NCBI GenBank assembly: GCA_024234975.1
Contig: JACKNH010000005.1
Location: 320,341-384,340, forward strand
DNA from: Gammaproteobacteria bacterium
Lineage (GTDB): Bacteria > Pseudomonadota > Gammaproteobacteria > Ga0077536
Reading direction: 5' to 3'
DNA: 64,000 bases
Positions 1 to 9,361 of the stretch are shown here, piece after piece; the first letter of the stretch is position 1; each line of letters opens with the position of its first letter. The position numbers and the translations under genes are program-made. The notes beneath the pieces were generated by a model that was given only the letters and a program-made list of their open reading frames with translations, was not told the origin of the DNA and searched no databases.

Positions 1-341
1 CGGATTCGCCGGCAGCCGCCCGGTTTGTCACCGATTCGGTGAACATGTTGCACCACTACCATCGGGAAAAAATGCCTCTCGCCGCGGTCACGGTTCGCGA
101 GTCGCTGGTGTTTGGCACCAACAACGCGAAGACGATCGTGTTGCCGTTACCGGTGGATTACCTCAGCTGGAATGCTGACATCGACGTCGCACTCGGCACG
201 CTGGAATCCGTGGCGTCGGCCCGTGAGATGCTGGTCGGTGGCAGCACTTCCAATGTCGCCTCCGAGGTGCTGACCGCGCGTGGATGGACGCTGAGTCCGG
301 GTGCGTTTGCGCTTCTGGAGGGCACCGAAACCTCGCAGTGA
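1..341 (+). CDS. C-terminal part of an unrecognised protein (5' truncated by window edge)
   Basis: An open frame runs in from the window edge (codons in phase from base 3) to a TGA ending at 341. About 112 residues are visible. The GTG at 39 is in frame, but the frame stays open to the edge, so this is probably the 3' end of a longer gene. The visible part is a soluble alpha/beta-looking segment with a run of hydrophobic strands (TIVLPLPVDYLSW) and no motif I can name. It converges on the CapK-like gene, with only 11 bases between the stop codons. Confidence 0.55.
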   Translation, partial: DSPAAARFVTDSVNMLHHYHREKMPLAAVTVRESLVFGTNNAKTIVLPLPVDYLSWNADIDVALGTLESVASAREMLVGGSTSNVASEVLTARGWTLSPGAFALLEGTETSQ

Positions 342-352
342 CGCACGGTGGT

Positions 353-1717
353 TCAAGGATCAACGGCACAGATGAAGTCACGGAACTTGCCGTTGGCCTG
401 CCGCGGAATGGATTCGACCTGCTGCAATTCCACGGTGAAGTAATCACCGAAGATGCCATGTACGCGCTCAACCAGTGTCGCTGATTCGTCCTTGGTCAGA
501 GCGCGGCTGACGACCAATCGAATCAGTAGTGAATCCAATGTCCGCTGCTCGATCTGCAGCTGGCGGATTGCACCCACCCGCGTAAGGCTGCTGTAGCCGC
601 GCGGCCACCGACGCGTCCCGTCGCGCAACACCATCGTGCCGCGCACCCGACCGAGTATCTCGCGGATGACGGGTAAACCACGGCCGCAGTCGCACGATTC
701 TCCGGCCACGGCGAGATCGCCTGGCGCGTAACGCAGGAGCGGCGAGGCGAGGTTGTGCAAATCGGTGACTACCACCTGCCCGGTTTCACCTGGCCGACAC
801 GGGCGGCCACTTTCATCGAGGATCTCAACAAAGACGTTTTCCGCCTGCACGTGGTAGTGACGATGTTGCGGACATTGGGTGGCGATGAGCCCGAGTTCCA
901 TGGAACTGTACTGGTCCACCAGCTCCAGGCCGGTGGCTGCCAGGCATTTATCGCGCAGTTCCACGCTGACTGCTTCTCCCAACGTACGTATCTGTTGCAG
1001 TGAATCGGGCAGCACGTTGAACGAGGGCGCGTCGCCCAACAATAAATCCAGGTTGGATGGATACGTCAGCAGCACTGCGGGTTGCCGTTGATGCAGCCAG
1101 CGCAGTTGTTGGTCGATGTCGGTGAAGACATCCAGCCCATGACTGCTGCCGGCAGGATAGACATCCGACCAACGCGGGCGATCGAGATTGCCAGCGTCTC
1201 GCTGATAGCGGATATGACAGAAGGTGCCGCCAAGATCGCGCAGATGCCACAAGTGCGTACGCACGTTGAGTGCGCGAAAGAACAACCGCGTGATGGTCGT
1301 ACTGGCAAGTGTCACCGGCATGCCGGTTGAACCGGAGGTACTCACCCGTTGCAGCGGACGCTGCACCTCTGGCACGGATGTGGCAAACATCGCATCGCCA
1401 GCTTGCTGCACGGCTTCACGGGTCAGTATGGGCAGTGATTGCCAGCGTTCCAAATCAGGCGCGGTCTGCTGCCTGACCCAGGACGGCAACTGCGCATAGG
1501 CGGGAACGAATTCACGTGCATACGCGGCAATGATGCGCGCCTGTGCAAGTTGCCGCGCAAGCAGATCGGCGGGCCGCCACCATTGCGATTGTTCGAACTG
1601 GTACAACAGGCTGAACAATTGTGTATCCGCTTCGTCGACAAACGCCGGCCATGCCAGCGCCGGGTCTGTGCTCAGCGGAACGTCCTGGAACCTCGAAGCA
1701 GTTGTGTCATCGGCCAT
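353..1717 (-). CDS. CapK/PaaK-like adenylate-forming enzyme (AMP-binding)
   Basis: A 454-residue member of the ANL adenylating superfamily, closest in layout to phenylacetate-CoA ligase and the CapK proteins of capsule loci. It probably activates a carboxylate as acyl-AMP; the substrate is unknown. Visible motifs are the Ser/Thr/Gly loop STSGSTGMPV, the aromatic motif YSSMELGLIATQC, YAPGDLA around the ribose-binding Asp, and a C-terminal RQANGKFRDF carrying the candidate catalytic Lys. The CDCGRG segment resembles the cysteine pair common in this family. There is no signal peptide, so it is probably cytosolic. It stands alone, divergent from the aldo/keto reductase gene at 1824, so operon context does not identify a partner. 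Confidence 0.8.
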   Translation of the reverse strand: MADDTTASRFQDVPLSTDPALAWPAFVDEADTQLFSLLYQFEQSQWWRPADLLARQLAQARIIAAYAREFVPAYAQLPSWVRQQTAPDLERWQSLPILTREAVQQAGDAMFATSVPEVQRPLQRVSTSGSTGMPVTLASTTITRLFFRALNVRTHLWHLRDLGGTFCHIRYQRDAGNLDRPRWSDVYPAGSSHGLDVFTDIDQQLRWLHQRQPAVLLTYPSNLDLLLGDAPSFNVLPDSLQQIRTLGEAVSVELRDKCLAATGLELVDQYSSMELGLIATQCPQHRHYHVQAENVFVEILDESGRPCRPGETGQVVVTDLHNLASPLLRYAPGDLAVAGESCDCGRGLPVIREILGRVRGTMVLRDGTRRWPRGYSSLTRVGAIRQLQIEQRTLDSLLIRLVVSRALTKDESATLVERVHGIFGDYFTVELQQVESIPRQANGKFRDFICAVDP

Positions 1718-1823
1718 CGCGGCAGGCTCGCGCTCAATGCAGTGTGATACATCGCAATGCTATGGCCAAACCCGGTTTGATGAGGCACATTAGCCGCCGG
1801 GATCATAGCCGCAGGAGAGTGAC

Positions 1824-2771
1824 ATGCAAACGCGCGAACTGGGTCAATCCGGGATCAAGGTTGCACCGCTGGCATTCGGCGGCAACGTATTCGGCTGGAC
1901 AGCGGATGAGGCCACGTCATTCACACTGCTGGACAGGTTCGTCGATGCCGGTTTGAATCTGGTTGATACGGCGGATGTCTACTCACGCTGGATCCCCGGC
2001 CATGTGGGGGGCGAATCGGAAACCATTATCGGCAAATGGTTGCGCCAGAGCGGCAAGCGCGACCGCGTCGTCATCGCCACCAAGTGCGCGATGGAAATGG
2101 GCGAAGGTGAGTCGGGCTTGTCCCGCGCCTATATCATGCGCGCGGTAGAGCGTTCGTTGCAGCGGCTGCAGACCGACTATATTGATCTCTACCAGTCGCA
2201 CCGCGACGACGAAAACACGCCGCAGGAAGAAACCCTCGGCGCGTATGCGGAGCTGATCGCCGCGGGCAAGGTCCGCGCCATCGGCGCATCGAATTTCTCC
2301 GCCGCGCGTCTGGCCGATGCTCTGGCCATCAGCGCACGTCTTGGCCTGCCGCGCTACGAAACCCTGCAGCCCAATTACAACCTGTACGATCGCGCTGAGT
2401 TCGAGGCCGAGCTCGGGCCGCTGTGTGCGCGCGAAAAGATCGGCGTGATCCCCTATTTCTCCCTCGCCTGTGGTTTTCTGACCGGCAAGTATCGGACCGA
2501 GGCCGACCTCGAAGGCCGCCCGCGCGCCTACCGGGTGAAGGAAATGATGAATGCACGCGGGATGCGCATTCTTGCGGCGCTGGACGAGGCTGCGGCCGCG
2601 GTGAAAGCTTCACCTGCGCAAGTCGCGCTGGCGTGGCTGGTCTCCCATGGCGTGACGGCCCCGATCGCCAGCGCCACCTCCTTGACCCAGCTGGATGAAT
2701 TGATTGGCTCGACGTCGCTCACGCTGCCCGCGGACGTCGTAGCCCGGCTCGATGCCGCGAGCGGCCCGTAA
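1824..2771 (+). CDS. aldo/keto reductase
   Basis: A 315-residue NADPH-dependent TIM-barrel oxidoreductase. The family tetrad is visible: Asp and Tyr in LVDTADVYSRW, Lys in VIATKCAM and His in LYQSHRDD. The start follows a good ribosome site (GCAGGAGAGTGAC). The family reduces aldehydes or ketones, often sugars or xenobiotics; the substrate cannot be read here. It is divergent from the CapK-like gene and convergent with the TRAP permease, ending only 14 bases from it. A second, different aldo/keto reductase lies at 5781 on the other side of the TRAP genes, so the reductases and transporter may serve one imported substrate (inference). Confidence 0.9.
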   Translation: MQTRELGQSGIKVAPLAFGGNVFGWTADEATSFTLLDRFVDAGLNLVDTADVYSRWIPGHVGGESETIIGKWLRQSGKRDRVVIATKCAMEMGEGESGLSRAYIMRAVERSLQRLQTDYIDLYQSHRDDENTPQEETLGAYAELIAAGKVRAIGASNFSAARLADALAISARLGLPRYETLQPNYNLYDRAEFEAELGPLCAREKIGVIPYFSLACGFLTGKYRTEADLEGRPRAYRVKEMMNARGMRILAALDEAAAAVKASPAQVALAWLVSHGVTAPIASATSLTQLDELIGSTSLTLPADVVARLDAASGP

Positions 2772-2785
2772 CCGCTGCATGCCCC

Positions 2786-4627
2786 TCAGGCTGTAGAGCG
2801 ATTGCGCCGGGCAATTAACAGCGCGGCGAGCAGTAACGCCAGCGCAGCACCGGTCAGGTTGAACCACCAGCCATGTAATAACAGGCATGCCCCGGCTGCA
2901 GCGGCGATCAGCCGTTGCAGCTCGGTCAGCGAAGTGTTGGCGAAACCGACAATAGCCATTGCCAGCAAGGCAACGCCCGCTGCCGCGGTAACGACGCCAA
3001 CGATGATGTAAATCGCTGATCCCTGCAGCAGCAACGCCGGGTTGTACACGAACATGTATGGCAGCAGGAAGGCGATGCTGCCATAGGCGAACGCGGTCCA
3101 TCCCGTACGATTGATGTCCGCATCCGCCAGACCCGCGGCGACGTAAGCCGAGATGGCGACCGGTGGTGTAATGGTCGAGATACAGCCGAAGAAGAACACA
3201 AACAGGTGCGCGGGAAGTGTGGCGATGCCGAGTTGCCCCAGCGCTGGCGCGGCGACGGTGGCCAACACCAGGTAGACCGCTGTCGTTGGCAGTCCCATGC
3301 CGATCACGATGGCGACCAGCATGGTCAGGGCCAGCGCGATTAACGGCAGACCATGTGAGGCTGATACGATCAACAGCGCCAGTTTCGGGCCCAGACCGGT
3401 GAGGCTGATGGTGCCGGCGATCATGCCGGCTGCCGCACAGGCCAGCGTAATCGGTACCGTCGCCAATGTGCCACGGCTTATCGCACGTGCCACCCGCCGC
3501 AGTTGGTCCAGGTTGAGACTGCGGCGGCTGGCAATGTCACTGACAAGCAGTACCACAATCGCGGCGAATGCGGCCTTGATCGGCGAATAGCCATTGAAAA
3601 CCATGACCAGCAACGTGGTGATCGGCAACACGAAGCGTCCGCCTGAAGCGATTCGCTCCTCGTTCGGATCCGGTTCCGCTGTTGTCGCCTGCAAGCCACG
3701 CCGTACCGCGCTGAATTGCACGACGACGAACAGGAACAGGAAGTACAGAATGGCGGGGACCAATGCCGCACGCATGATCTGCAGGTAGGGCATTCCAAGC
3801 AACTCGGCCATGACAAACGCGGCGGCGCCCATGATGGGCGGCATGATCTGGCCGCCGGTTGATGATACGGCCTCGATGGCTGCGGCTTCGTGCGCGGCGT
3901 AGCCTTCGCGCTTCATCATTGGAATCGTGAACGTGCCGGCAATGGCGACGTTGCCGGCTGCCGAGCCCGATATCATCCCGATCAAGGCACTGAACAGGAT
4001 GGCGCTCTTGGCGCCGGCAGCGCGTACGCCGCGGGTCAGTCGCCGTGCCAGCTTGAGGAACCAGTCGCCGGCGCCGAACTCGTTCAGAAACGCGCCGAAG
4101 ATACTGAACGTGATGATGTAAGTCGCCGCCACGCCCAGCGGAATACCGTAGACGCCTTCGGTGGTGAACGTCATGAAGGAAATCACGCGCTCGACCGAAT
4201 TGCCGCGTCCGTGCAGCATGCCCGGCAGCCACGGGCTCAGCAGAGGGTAGAGCAGGAATGCCGCCGCGAGCAGCGTCAGCGCAAGGCCGAGCGCACGCTT
4301 CACCGCCACCAGAATCAACAGAATGATGAATGTCGCCACGCCGTAGTCCAGCATCGATGCATCGCCGCCGGATCCGGTGATGTCACGCCAGCGTAGCAGC
4401 AGATACCACGAGGCCGCGGTCGCCGCGCTGGCGACAATGATGGAGACCACCGTCTGCCATCGCCCGGCAGATTTCGGCAGACGTAAAAACGTCAGCAGCA
4501 ACATGGCGCCGAGATGGACGATGTACAAATCGAGATTGGAGAGCACCAGCAGGCCGCCGGCGATGCACAGGTGAAAGGCGCCCAAGGCCAGCGCGGCGCC
4601 CTGCTCGATGTGAGACAAGCGGATCAT
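2786..4627 (-). CDS. TRAP transporter fused permease (TAXI type)
   Basis: A 613-residue, very hydrophobic protein of the fused 4TM/12TM TRAP permease family, in which the small (DctQ) and large (DctM) subunits are one chain. Family-like stretches include GSAAGNVAIAGTFTIPMMK, SSTGGQIMPPIMGAAAFVMAE and the late VIGMGLPTTAVYLVLATVAAP. It moves an organic acid across the inner membrane using an ion gradient, together with the periplasmic binding protein encoded just upstream. Its ATG overlaps the stop of that gene by four bases (ATGA), so the two are translationally coupled. Confidence 0.9.
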   Translation of the reverse strand: MIRLSHIEQGAALALGAFHLCIAGGLLVLSNLDLYIVHLGAMLLLTFLRLPKSAGRWQTVVSIIVASAATAASWYLLLRWRDITGSGGDASMLDYGVATFIILLILVAVKRALGLALTLLAAAFLLYPLLSPWLPGMLHGRGNSVERVISFMTFTTEGVYGIPLGVAATYIITFSIFGAFLNEFGAGDWFLKLARRLTRGVRAAGAKSAILFSALIGMISGSAAGNVAIAGTFTIPMMKREGYAAHEAAAIEAVSSTGGQIMPPIMGAAAFVMAELLGMPYLQIMRAALVPAILYFLFLFVVVQFSAVRRGLQATTAEPDPNEERIASGGRFVLPITTLLVMVFNGYSPIKAAFAAIVVLLVSDIASRRSLNLDQLRRVARAISRGTLATVPITLACAAAGMIAGTISLTGLGPKLALLIVSASHGLPLIALALTMLVAIVIGMGLPTTAVYLVLATVAAPALGQLGIATLPAHLFVFFFGCISTITPPVAISAYVAAGLADADINRTGWTAFAYGSIAFLLPYMFVYNPALLLQGSAIYIIVGVVTAAAGVALLAMAIVGFANTSLTELQRLIAAAAGACLLLHGWWFNLTGAALALLLAALLIARRNRSTA

Positions 4628-5616
4628 GGTGTCGCGGTGCCCACCAGTTGCAGATGCGCCCGCCCGGCCGCAGGGTGCAAAGCCACCGGCAGGTCCAGGC
4701 TGTGGGCGGCATCGACATTGCGCAAGGCGGCGTGATGCCTGCCCAACTCGTCGAGGTGGCCATAAATGGCATTGGTCATTCGGTAGACCATGTCGTCCTC
4801 TGCGTCGGCCCGCACCAGCAGGACGTTGTCCACCGCCAGTACCGCGACCGGCGCCGGCAGGTCGTAACTTTTCGCTGGCAGATCGGTCACCCGGTAATAC
4901 GGTTCGCGCTGCAGGAACCCGGCAAGACCGGGTTCGTCGGCGGCCAGCCCGACGAAGCGAATATCACGCTTGGATTTCACTTCCATGATGGCCGATGCCG
5001 GGTACGCGGAGAGCGCGAATGCCGCATCGAGATTGCCGTCGCCGAGTTGGCTGAAACCATCGGCGAACGACAGGTAATTCATCGTGACCTCGTTCTCCCC
5101 GATGCCATAGGCGGCCAGCAGCTTCACCACCAGCAGTTGCGTACCGCCACCGACGGCCCCTACCGCCAGTTTGCGACCGCGCAGATCGGCGATTGACTTG
5201 ATCGGTGAATCCGCTCTGACAACGATGTGCAGCACGCTGGCATACAAAGCGCCCAATGCCGCTACCGGCATTGCCGACCGATACGGCGGCAGGCCGTTGG
5301 CCGCGAAATACGCAAGATCTATGTTGGATATGCCAAGTTCGATGTCGCCGCTCTGCAATAACCTGGGGTTCTCCAGCGATCCGGCGGTGACCACCGGGAA
5401 CATGCCATAACCTTCGGCATGCTCTGTAAAGACGGTAGCGATGCCCTGGCCAACGGGATAATACGCGCCGCCAAGACTGGCCGTGCCGATACGCAATTCG
5501 TCCGGATAATCCCCTTGCGAACACGCAGCTAGTAGACAGACCGTCACCAGCGAAACCGCAATGTGCAGGGCATGGCATGCGCGGGCAAGGAGAGAGCGGC
5601 GATGGCAACCGGTCAT
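4624..5616 (-). CDS. TAXI-family TRAP transporter solute-binding lipoprotein
   Basis: A 330-residue periplasmic substrate-binding subunit. The N-terminus is a lipoprotein signal ending in the lipobox LLAAC, so it is probably membrane-tethered. The mature part opens with the TAXI signature GTASLGGAYYPVGQGIA and contains LRGRKLAVGAVGGGTQ, typical of the second lobe. Family members bind dicarboxylates or amino acids; the ligand is not predictable here. It is first gene of a two-gene operon with the fused permease. Some 164 bases separate it from the divergent aldo/keto reductase at 5781. Confidence 0.88.
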   Translation of the reverse strand: MTGCHRRSLLARACHALHIAVSLVTVCLLAACSQGDYPDELRIGTASLGGAYYPVGQGIATVFTEHAEGYGMFPVVTAGSLENPRLLQSGDIELGISNIDLAYFAANGLPPYRSAMPVAALGALYASVLHIVVRADSPIKSIADLRGRKLAVGAVGGGTQLLVVKLLAAYGIGENEVTMNYLSFADGFSQLGDGNLDAAFALSAYPASAIMEVKSKRDIRFVGLAADEPGLAGFLQREPYYRVTDLPAKSYDLPAPVAVLAVDNVLLVRADAEDDMVYRMTNAIYGHLDELGRHHAALRNVDAAHSLDLPVALHPAAGRAHLQLVGTATP

Positions 5617-5780
5617 AGCAGGTCAGTCTGGCAGTGGAGTGCGGATTATCTGCCGTCGCGGGTTGCGCTGCAAAGGTTGGTGGGGCCGCCGGCACGGATA
5701 GCCTGATAATCCTATCTGAACCATAATCGGGGCGCTTCGCATGCCGCGGGGCGCACTGACCATCGAATCAGGAGACTTGC

Positions 5781-6755
5781 ATGCAATACGTGGCGCTGGG
5801 GCGTACCGGGTTGAAGGTTTCCCGGCTGTGTCTGGGGACGATGACCTTCGGTGACCCCTGTGACGAGGCGACCTCGTTTGCCATTCTGGATCGTGCACAT
5901 GATGCCGGCGTCACTTTCATCGACACCGCCGACGCCTACCCGCTGGGCGCGACCGGGAGTCTGATTGGTGAGACCGAGCGCATCATCGGTCGTTGGCTGA
6001 GTGGACGCCGTCATGACGTCGTGCTCGCCACCAAGTGTTTTCATGCCACCGGGCCGCTACCATTCCAGCGCGGCGCTTCCCGTCGACACATCTTTGAATC
6101 CGTGCATGCGTCGTTGAAGCGGTTGAATACTGACTTCATCGATCTGCTGGTGATGCACTCCTACGATGAGGACACACCCATCGAAGAGACGCTGCGCGCG
6201 CTCGATGATCTCGCCCGCGCCGGCAAGATCATGTACTACGGTTGTTCCAACTACACCGCCCCGCAACTGGCCGATGCGCTCGCGGTCGGCCACGCCCATG
6301 ACCTGGATGGCATGGTGTCGCTGCAACCGCGCTACAACCTGGTCTACCGCGAGCCCGAGCGTGACCTGCTGCCCATCTGCCGGCGGATGAATATCGCGGT
6401 CACGCCGTACAATCCGTTGGCGGGCGGCGTGCTCGCAGGCAAGTATGTTTCCGCCGCCGAAGACCCGCAGGCGCAGACGCGTTTCGGCAAACCCGGCGTT
6501 GTCGGCCGCATCTATCGTGATCGCTACTGGAATCAGGCGCTGTTTGATCGGGTCGAGGCGATCAAGCAACTTGCGCAGCAGTGGGGTATCGCATTGCCGA
6601 CGCTGGCGGTGGCCTGGACGCTGGCGCAGCCGGCAGTGACGAGCACGATCATCGGCGCGACACGGGTGGAACAGATGGAAACCACGCTGGCCGGGCTGGC
6701 GCTGCAGCTCGATGCCGAGCAATTGCGGGCGCTGGCGGCTATCACCAGTAACTGA
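5781..6755 (+). CDS. aldo/keto reductase (second copy)
   Basis: A 324-residue NADPH-dependent reductase. The tetrad residues lie in FIDTADAYPLG (Asp, Tyr), VVLATKCFH (Lys) and LLVMHSYDED (His). It shares the fold and many motifs with the protein at 1824, but the two are clearly diverged and not a recent duplication. The start follows ATCAGGAGACTTGC. Only 12 bases separate it from the SDR gene, so they probably form an operon of two oxidoreductases divergent from the TAXI-TRAP genes. Confidence 0.9.
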   Translation: MQYVALGRTGLKVSRLCLGTMTFGDPCDEATSFAILDRAHDAGVTFIDTADAYPLGATGSLIGETERIIGRWLSGRRHDVVLATKCFHATGPLPFQRGASRRHIFESVHASLKRLNTDFIDLLVMHSYDEDTPIEETLRALDDLARAGKIMYYGCSNYTAPQLADALAVGHAHDLDGMVSLQPRYNLVYREPERDLLPICRRMNIAVTPYNPLAGGVLAGKYVSAAEDPQAQTRFGKPGVVGRIYRDRYWNQALFDRVEAIKQLAQQWGIALPTLAVAWTLAQPAVTSTIIGATRVEQMETTLAGLALQLDAEQLRALAAITSN

Positions 6756-6767
6756 CAGGGGGATGCA

Positions 6768-7598
6768 ATGAAAGCGGCGGAAATGTTCAAGGTTGAAGGG
6801 TATGGCGCGATCGTCACCGGTGGCGCCAGCGGGTTGGGGCTGGCGTTCACTGAAGTGCTGGCGGAGCACGGCGCCCGCGTCACCGTGTTCGATCTCGATC
6901 AGCAGCGCATTGATAGCGAGGTTCAACGTCTTTCCGCACTCGGTTACGACGTCAGCGGCATGCGGGTCGATGTCACCGATCGTGCAGACATGCATGATGC
7001 GTTCGCGCAGGTGCATGCAACCTATGGTCGGCTGGACGTGGTGTTCGCCAACGCCGGCATCGATTCCGGGCCGGGCTTTGTCACGCTTGATCGTACGCAG
7101 CGGGTCAGCGAGGGGGCGATTGAGAACTACGAGGATGCGCGCTGGAACAAGGTCATCGAGACCAATCTGAACAGCGTTTTCACGACGGTGAAAGCCGCCG
7201 CCCGCTACATGAAGCCGCAACGATCGGGACGAATCATCATCACCACTTCCGCGGCGGCGCTGCTGATCGAATCCGGCGTCGGCGCGGCCTACATGGCGGC
7301 CAAGGCGGGGGTGGCGCACTTCATGCGCACCATGGCCCAGGAACTGGCGCGCTACCAGGTGACAGTCAATGCGATTGCGCCGGGCCCGTTCATCACCAAC
7401 ATCGGTGGCGGACATGCCTTCAGGCCGGAAGTGCAGGAAGCCTTCGGCGCGACCGTGCCACTGGGCCGAATGGCCAGTACCGAGGAGATCAAGGGCCTGG
7501 CGCTGCTGCTGGCGTCACCCGCCTCGTCGTTCATCACCGGCGCGCAGATATCCATTGATGGTGGCGCCACGCTGGGGCAGTTGTTCGAGCAAGGGTGA
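6768..7598 (+). CDS. short-chain dehydrogenase/reductase (SDR)
   Basis: A 276-residue classical SDR. The Rossmann glycine motif is TGGASGLGLAF near the N-terminus, with FDLD after strand two suggesting NAD(H) preference. NAGIDS is the NAG motif, and the catalytic Ser and YMAAK (Tyr-x3-Lys) are in place. C-terminal ISIDGGATLG matches family ends. It has a strong ribosome site (CAGGGGGATGCA) and lies 12 bases after the aldo/keto reductase. The substrate is unknown; the pairing suggests successive redox steps on one hydroxy/keto compound (inference). Confidence 0.9.
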   Translation: MKAAEMFKVEGYGAIVTGGASGLGLAFTEVLAEHGARVTVFDLDQQRIDSEVQRLSALGYDVSGMRVDVTDRADMHDAFAQVHATYGRLDVVFANAGIDSGPGFVTLDRTQRVSEGAIENYEDARWNKVIETNLNSVFTTVKAAARYMKPQRSGRIIITTSAAALLIESGVGAAYMAAKAGVAHFMRTMAQELARYQVTVNAIAPGPFITNIGGGHAFRPEVQEAFGATVPLGRMASTEEIKGLALLLASPASSFITGAQISIDGGATLGQLFEQG

Positions 7599-7640
7599 TA
7601 CGCCGCACGCGCATTCAATCGACACTTGAGGTCGGTGGGT

Positions 7641-7750
7641 GTTGGCTGCAGGATCTGATCGGTCAGGACTCGCTGTGAACACGTCCGTGTGCGCTCGGGC
7701 TCGGCATCCATGCCTCGCACGGTCCTGACCGATCAGATCCTGCAGCCAAC
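7641..7750. repeat. fold-back element: perfect 29-bp inverted repeat around a 52-bp core
   Basis: Bases 7641-7669 and 7722-7750 are exact reverse complements over all 29 positions (outer ends GTTGGCTGCAGG and CCTGCAGCCAAC). The 52-bp core does not itself pair strongly. The element lies in the intergenic space between the convergent SDR and cytochrome genes. No flanking target duplication is obvious and no transposase is encoded. It could be a small non-autonomous mobile element, a REP/MITE-like repeat or a bidirectional terminator; there is no adjacent T-run. The rest of the 7599-7823 gap shows nothing else. Confidence 0.8.
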
Positions 7751-7823
7751 TTCAGCGTTGTGCGTATGTCCCGATTACTTTGTGCAACCCTGTTCGCATT
7801 GGCGGGAGCTTGCGCGTCGCGAC

Positions 7824-8255
7824 TCAGACGCCGCCATCCGCCTGTATCGATTCCAGGTACATGATGAGTTCCAGAATGCGTCCGCGCACCAGTGTCTCCG
7901 AACCACCGGCGACGGTTGATTTGAATGTCTCACCCCAGATCGGCATCTGCGTGGTGCCATGTGACGATGGCAACATGCGGCCATCGATGGCGTCGTAAAC
8001 GCGTTTCAATGGAAAGTAGCCGGCGTTGTTGCGGCTGAGCAGCCGGAGATCCGGTGGCTTCTTGTTCAGCTGGGTCAGAAACGGACCGAAGCCGCGGCCG
8101 TCGGTTCCGTGACACAACGCGCAATTGCGTTCGAACCGCAGGCGACCCGTTGCAATGACATCGTCACTGGGGGATGTCTCCTGGGCGAGGGCGGTCGTGG
8201 CCGCGGCCAGCAGCGTGGCGGTTGCGGCTAGTCGCACTGATTTCAGCATTGTCAT
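7824..8255 (-). CDS. periplasmic c-type cytochrome (class I, single heme)
   Basis: A 143-residue exported cytochrome. The start is placed at 8255, where GGAGGTGACGCC precedes ATG and a clean Sec signal peptide (LAATATLLAAATTALAQ) follows; an upstream in-frame extension to 8498 lacks such features. The heme site is CALCHGTDGRG (CxxCH), and TTQMPIW supplies a candidate distal Met ligand. It probably transfers electrons in the periplasm. No oxidase or dehydrogenase partner lies nearby, so the redox partner is unknown. Confidence 0.88.
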   Translation of the reverse strand: MTMLKSVRLAATATLLAAATTALAQETSPSDDVIATGRLRFERNCALCHGTDGRGFGPFLTQLNKKPPDLRLLSRNNAGYFPLKRVYDAIDGRMLPSSHGTTQMPIWGETFKSTVAGGSETLVRGRILELIMYLESIQADGGV

Positions 8256-8450
8256 GGCGTCACCTCCGTCGTAGCTTTCCCGGAAGATAGCAGCCGCGTG
8301 ACACCCGGAAACTGACCCGGCGCAGGTGGGCGATGGTCGAAATTCCCGACGTTCGCCATGTACACTGCCGACCCGGAGGCGGGTCCCGGTTGCGGTGCCG
8401 CACTCACGCATCCCGCGATGGCCTTTCAAAATCCACGGAGTTACACCGGC

Positions 8451-9323
8451 ATGTCCAATTCGCACGGCAATACCCAATCTGACAACAACCCGATGCAATT
8501 ACATGATTGGGCCGGTGAGATGGGCGAAAAATGGAACCACTACCACACCCAGTTCGAAGGCATGATCGCACCGGTCGGAAGGGCCGCGCTGGATGCGGCG
8601 GGTCTCAAGCCGGGGCACAGGGTGCTTGATATCGGCTGCGGTGCCGGTGCAACAACATTGGAAATCGCCCGCCGCGTCGCTCCTGACGGCGCCGCACTTG
8701 GCGTAGATGTGGCGCCGGTATTGATCGAGACCTCGCGTCGGCGCGCCGCGGCGGACGGCCTCATCAATGCCCGCTTCCTCTGTGCGGATGCCGGTCAGCA
8801 AGACATCGGTGTGCACGATTTTGATGTGCTGTTTTCGCGCTTCGGCGTGATGTTCTTCAACGATCCTGTTGCCGCCTTCACCAATCTCCATCGCTTTCTG
8901 CGGCCCGACGCACGTCTGGCCATGGCCTGCTGGGGGCCGCCGCAGCGCAATGGCTGGGTGGGCATGTTGATGGAGATCGTCAGCCGCCACGTCACGCTGC
9001 CACCCCCGGTGCCGCGGGCGCCGGGTCCGTTTCAGCTCGCCGAATCCGACTTCACGATCGATGTGCTCAGCCGTGCGGGATTTCGCGATATCGAATTCGC
9101 GCCGTGGGAGGGTCAACAGCTGATTGGCGGCCCGGGTCTCGACGCCGCGGGCGCGGCAAGGTTTGTGATGAACGCGCTGTTCGTCGGCGAAGCTCTTCAG
9201 GGCCAGAGCGATGATGTGCGCAGCAGCGTGTTACGTCAGGTGGAAGCGCTGTTCGCCGCGCATCGCGTCAACGAAGGCGTCAGTCTGCCGGCGATGGCGT
9301 GGATCATCACCGGTTGCGCGTGA
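8451..9323 (+). CDS. class I SAM-dependent methyltransferase
   Basis: About 290 residues with a clear AdoMet fold: motif I VLDIGCGAGATTLEIA, an acidic residue in GVDVAPVLIE, and post motifs VLFSRFGVMFF and MACWGPP. The start at 8451 follows CCACGGAG at ten bases and gives a natural N-terminus; the open frame continues upstream to 8358 without a better ribosome site. This UbiE/Coq5-like group methylates small molecules; the substrate is unknown. It stands between a cytochrome and a two-component system with no obvious pathway link. Confidence 0.85.
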   Translation: MSNSHGNTQSDNNPMQLHDWAGEMGEKWNHYHTQFEGMIAPVGRAALDAAGLKPGHRVLDIGCGAGATTLEIARRVAPDGAALGVDVAPVLIETSRRRAAADGLINARFLCADAGQQDIGVHDFDVLFSRFGVMFFNDPVAAFTNLHRFLRPDARLAMACWGPPQRNGWVGMLMEIVSRHVTLPPPVPRAPGPFQLAESDFTIDVLSRAGFRDIEFAPWEGQQLIGGPGLDAAGAARFVMNALFVGEALQGQSDDVRSSVLRQVEALFAAHRVNEGVSLPAMAWIITGCA

Positions 9324-9361
9324 ACGCTGACGCAGCCGATTCTTCGCACTGATAAAACGCC

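Noticed and set aside
6057..7415. 452-codon open frame on the minus strand
   Set aside because: It runs antisense across the aldo/keto reductase and SDR genes, which have intact family motifs and good ribosome sites. Its composition is Arg/His-rich, as expected for a GC-rich shadow.
7641..7750. Reading the inverted repeat as an ordinary rho-independent terminator
   Set aside because: The 52-base loop and absence of a T-run do not fit; recorded instead as a fold-back repeat.
8256..8498. Longer N-terminus for the cytochrome gene
   Set aside because: It would bury the signal peptide in the protein; ATG 8255 has a strong ribosome site and gives a proper Sec signal.
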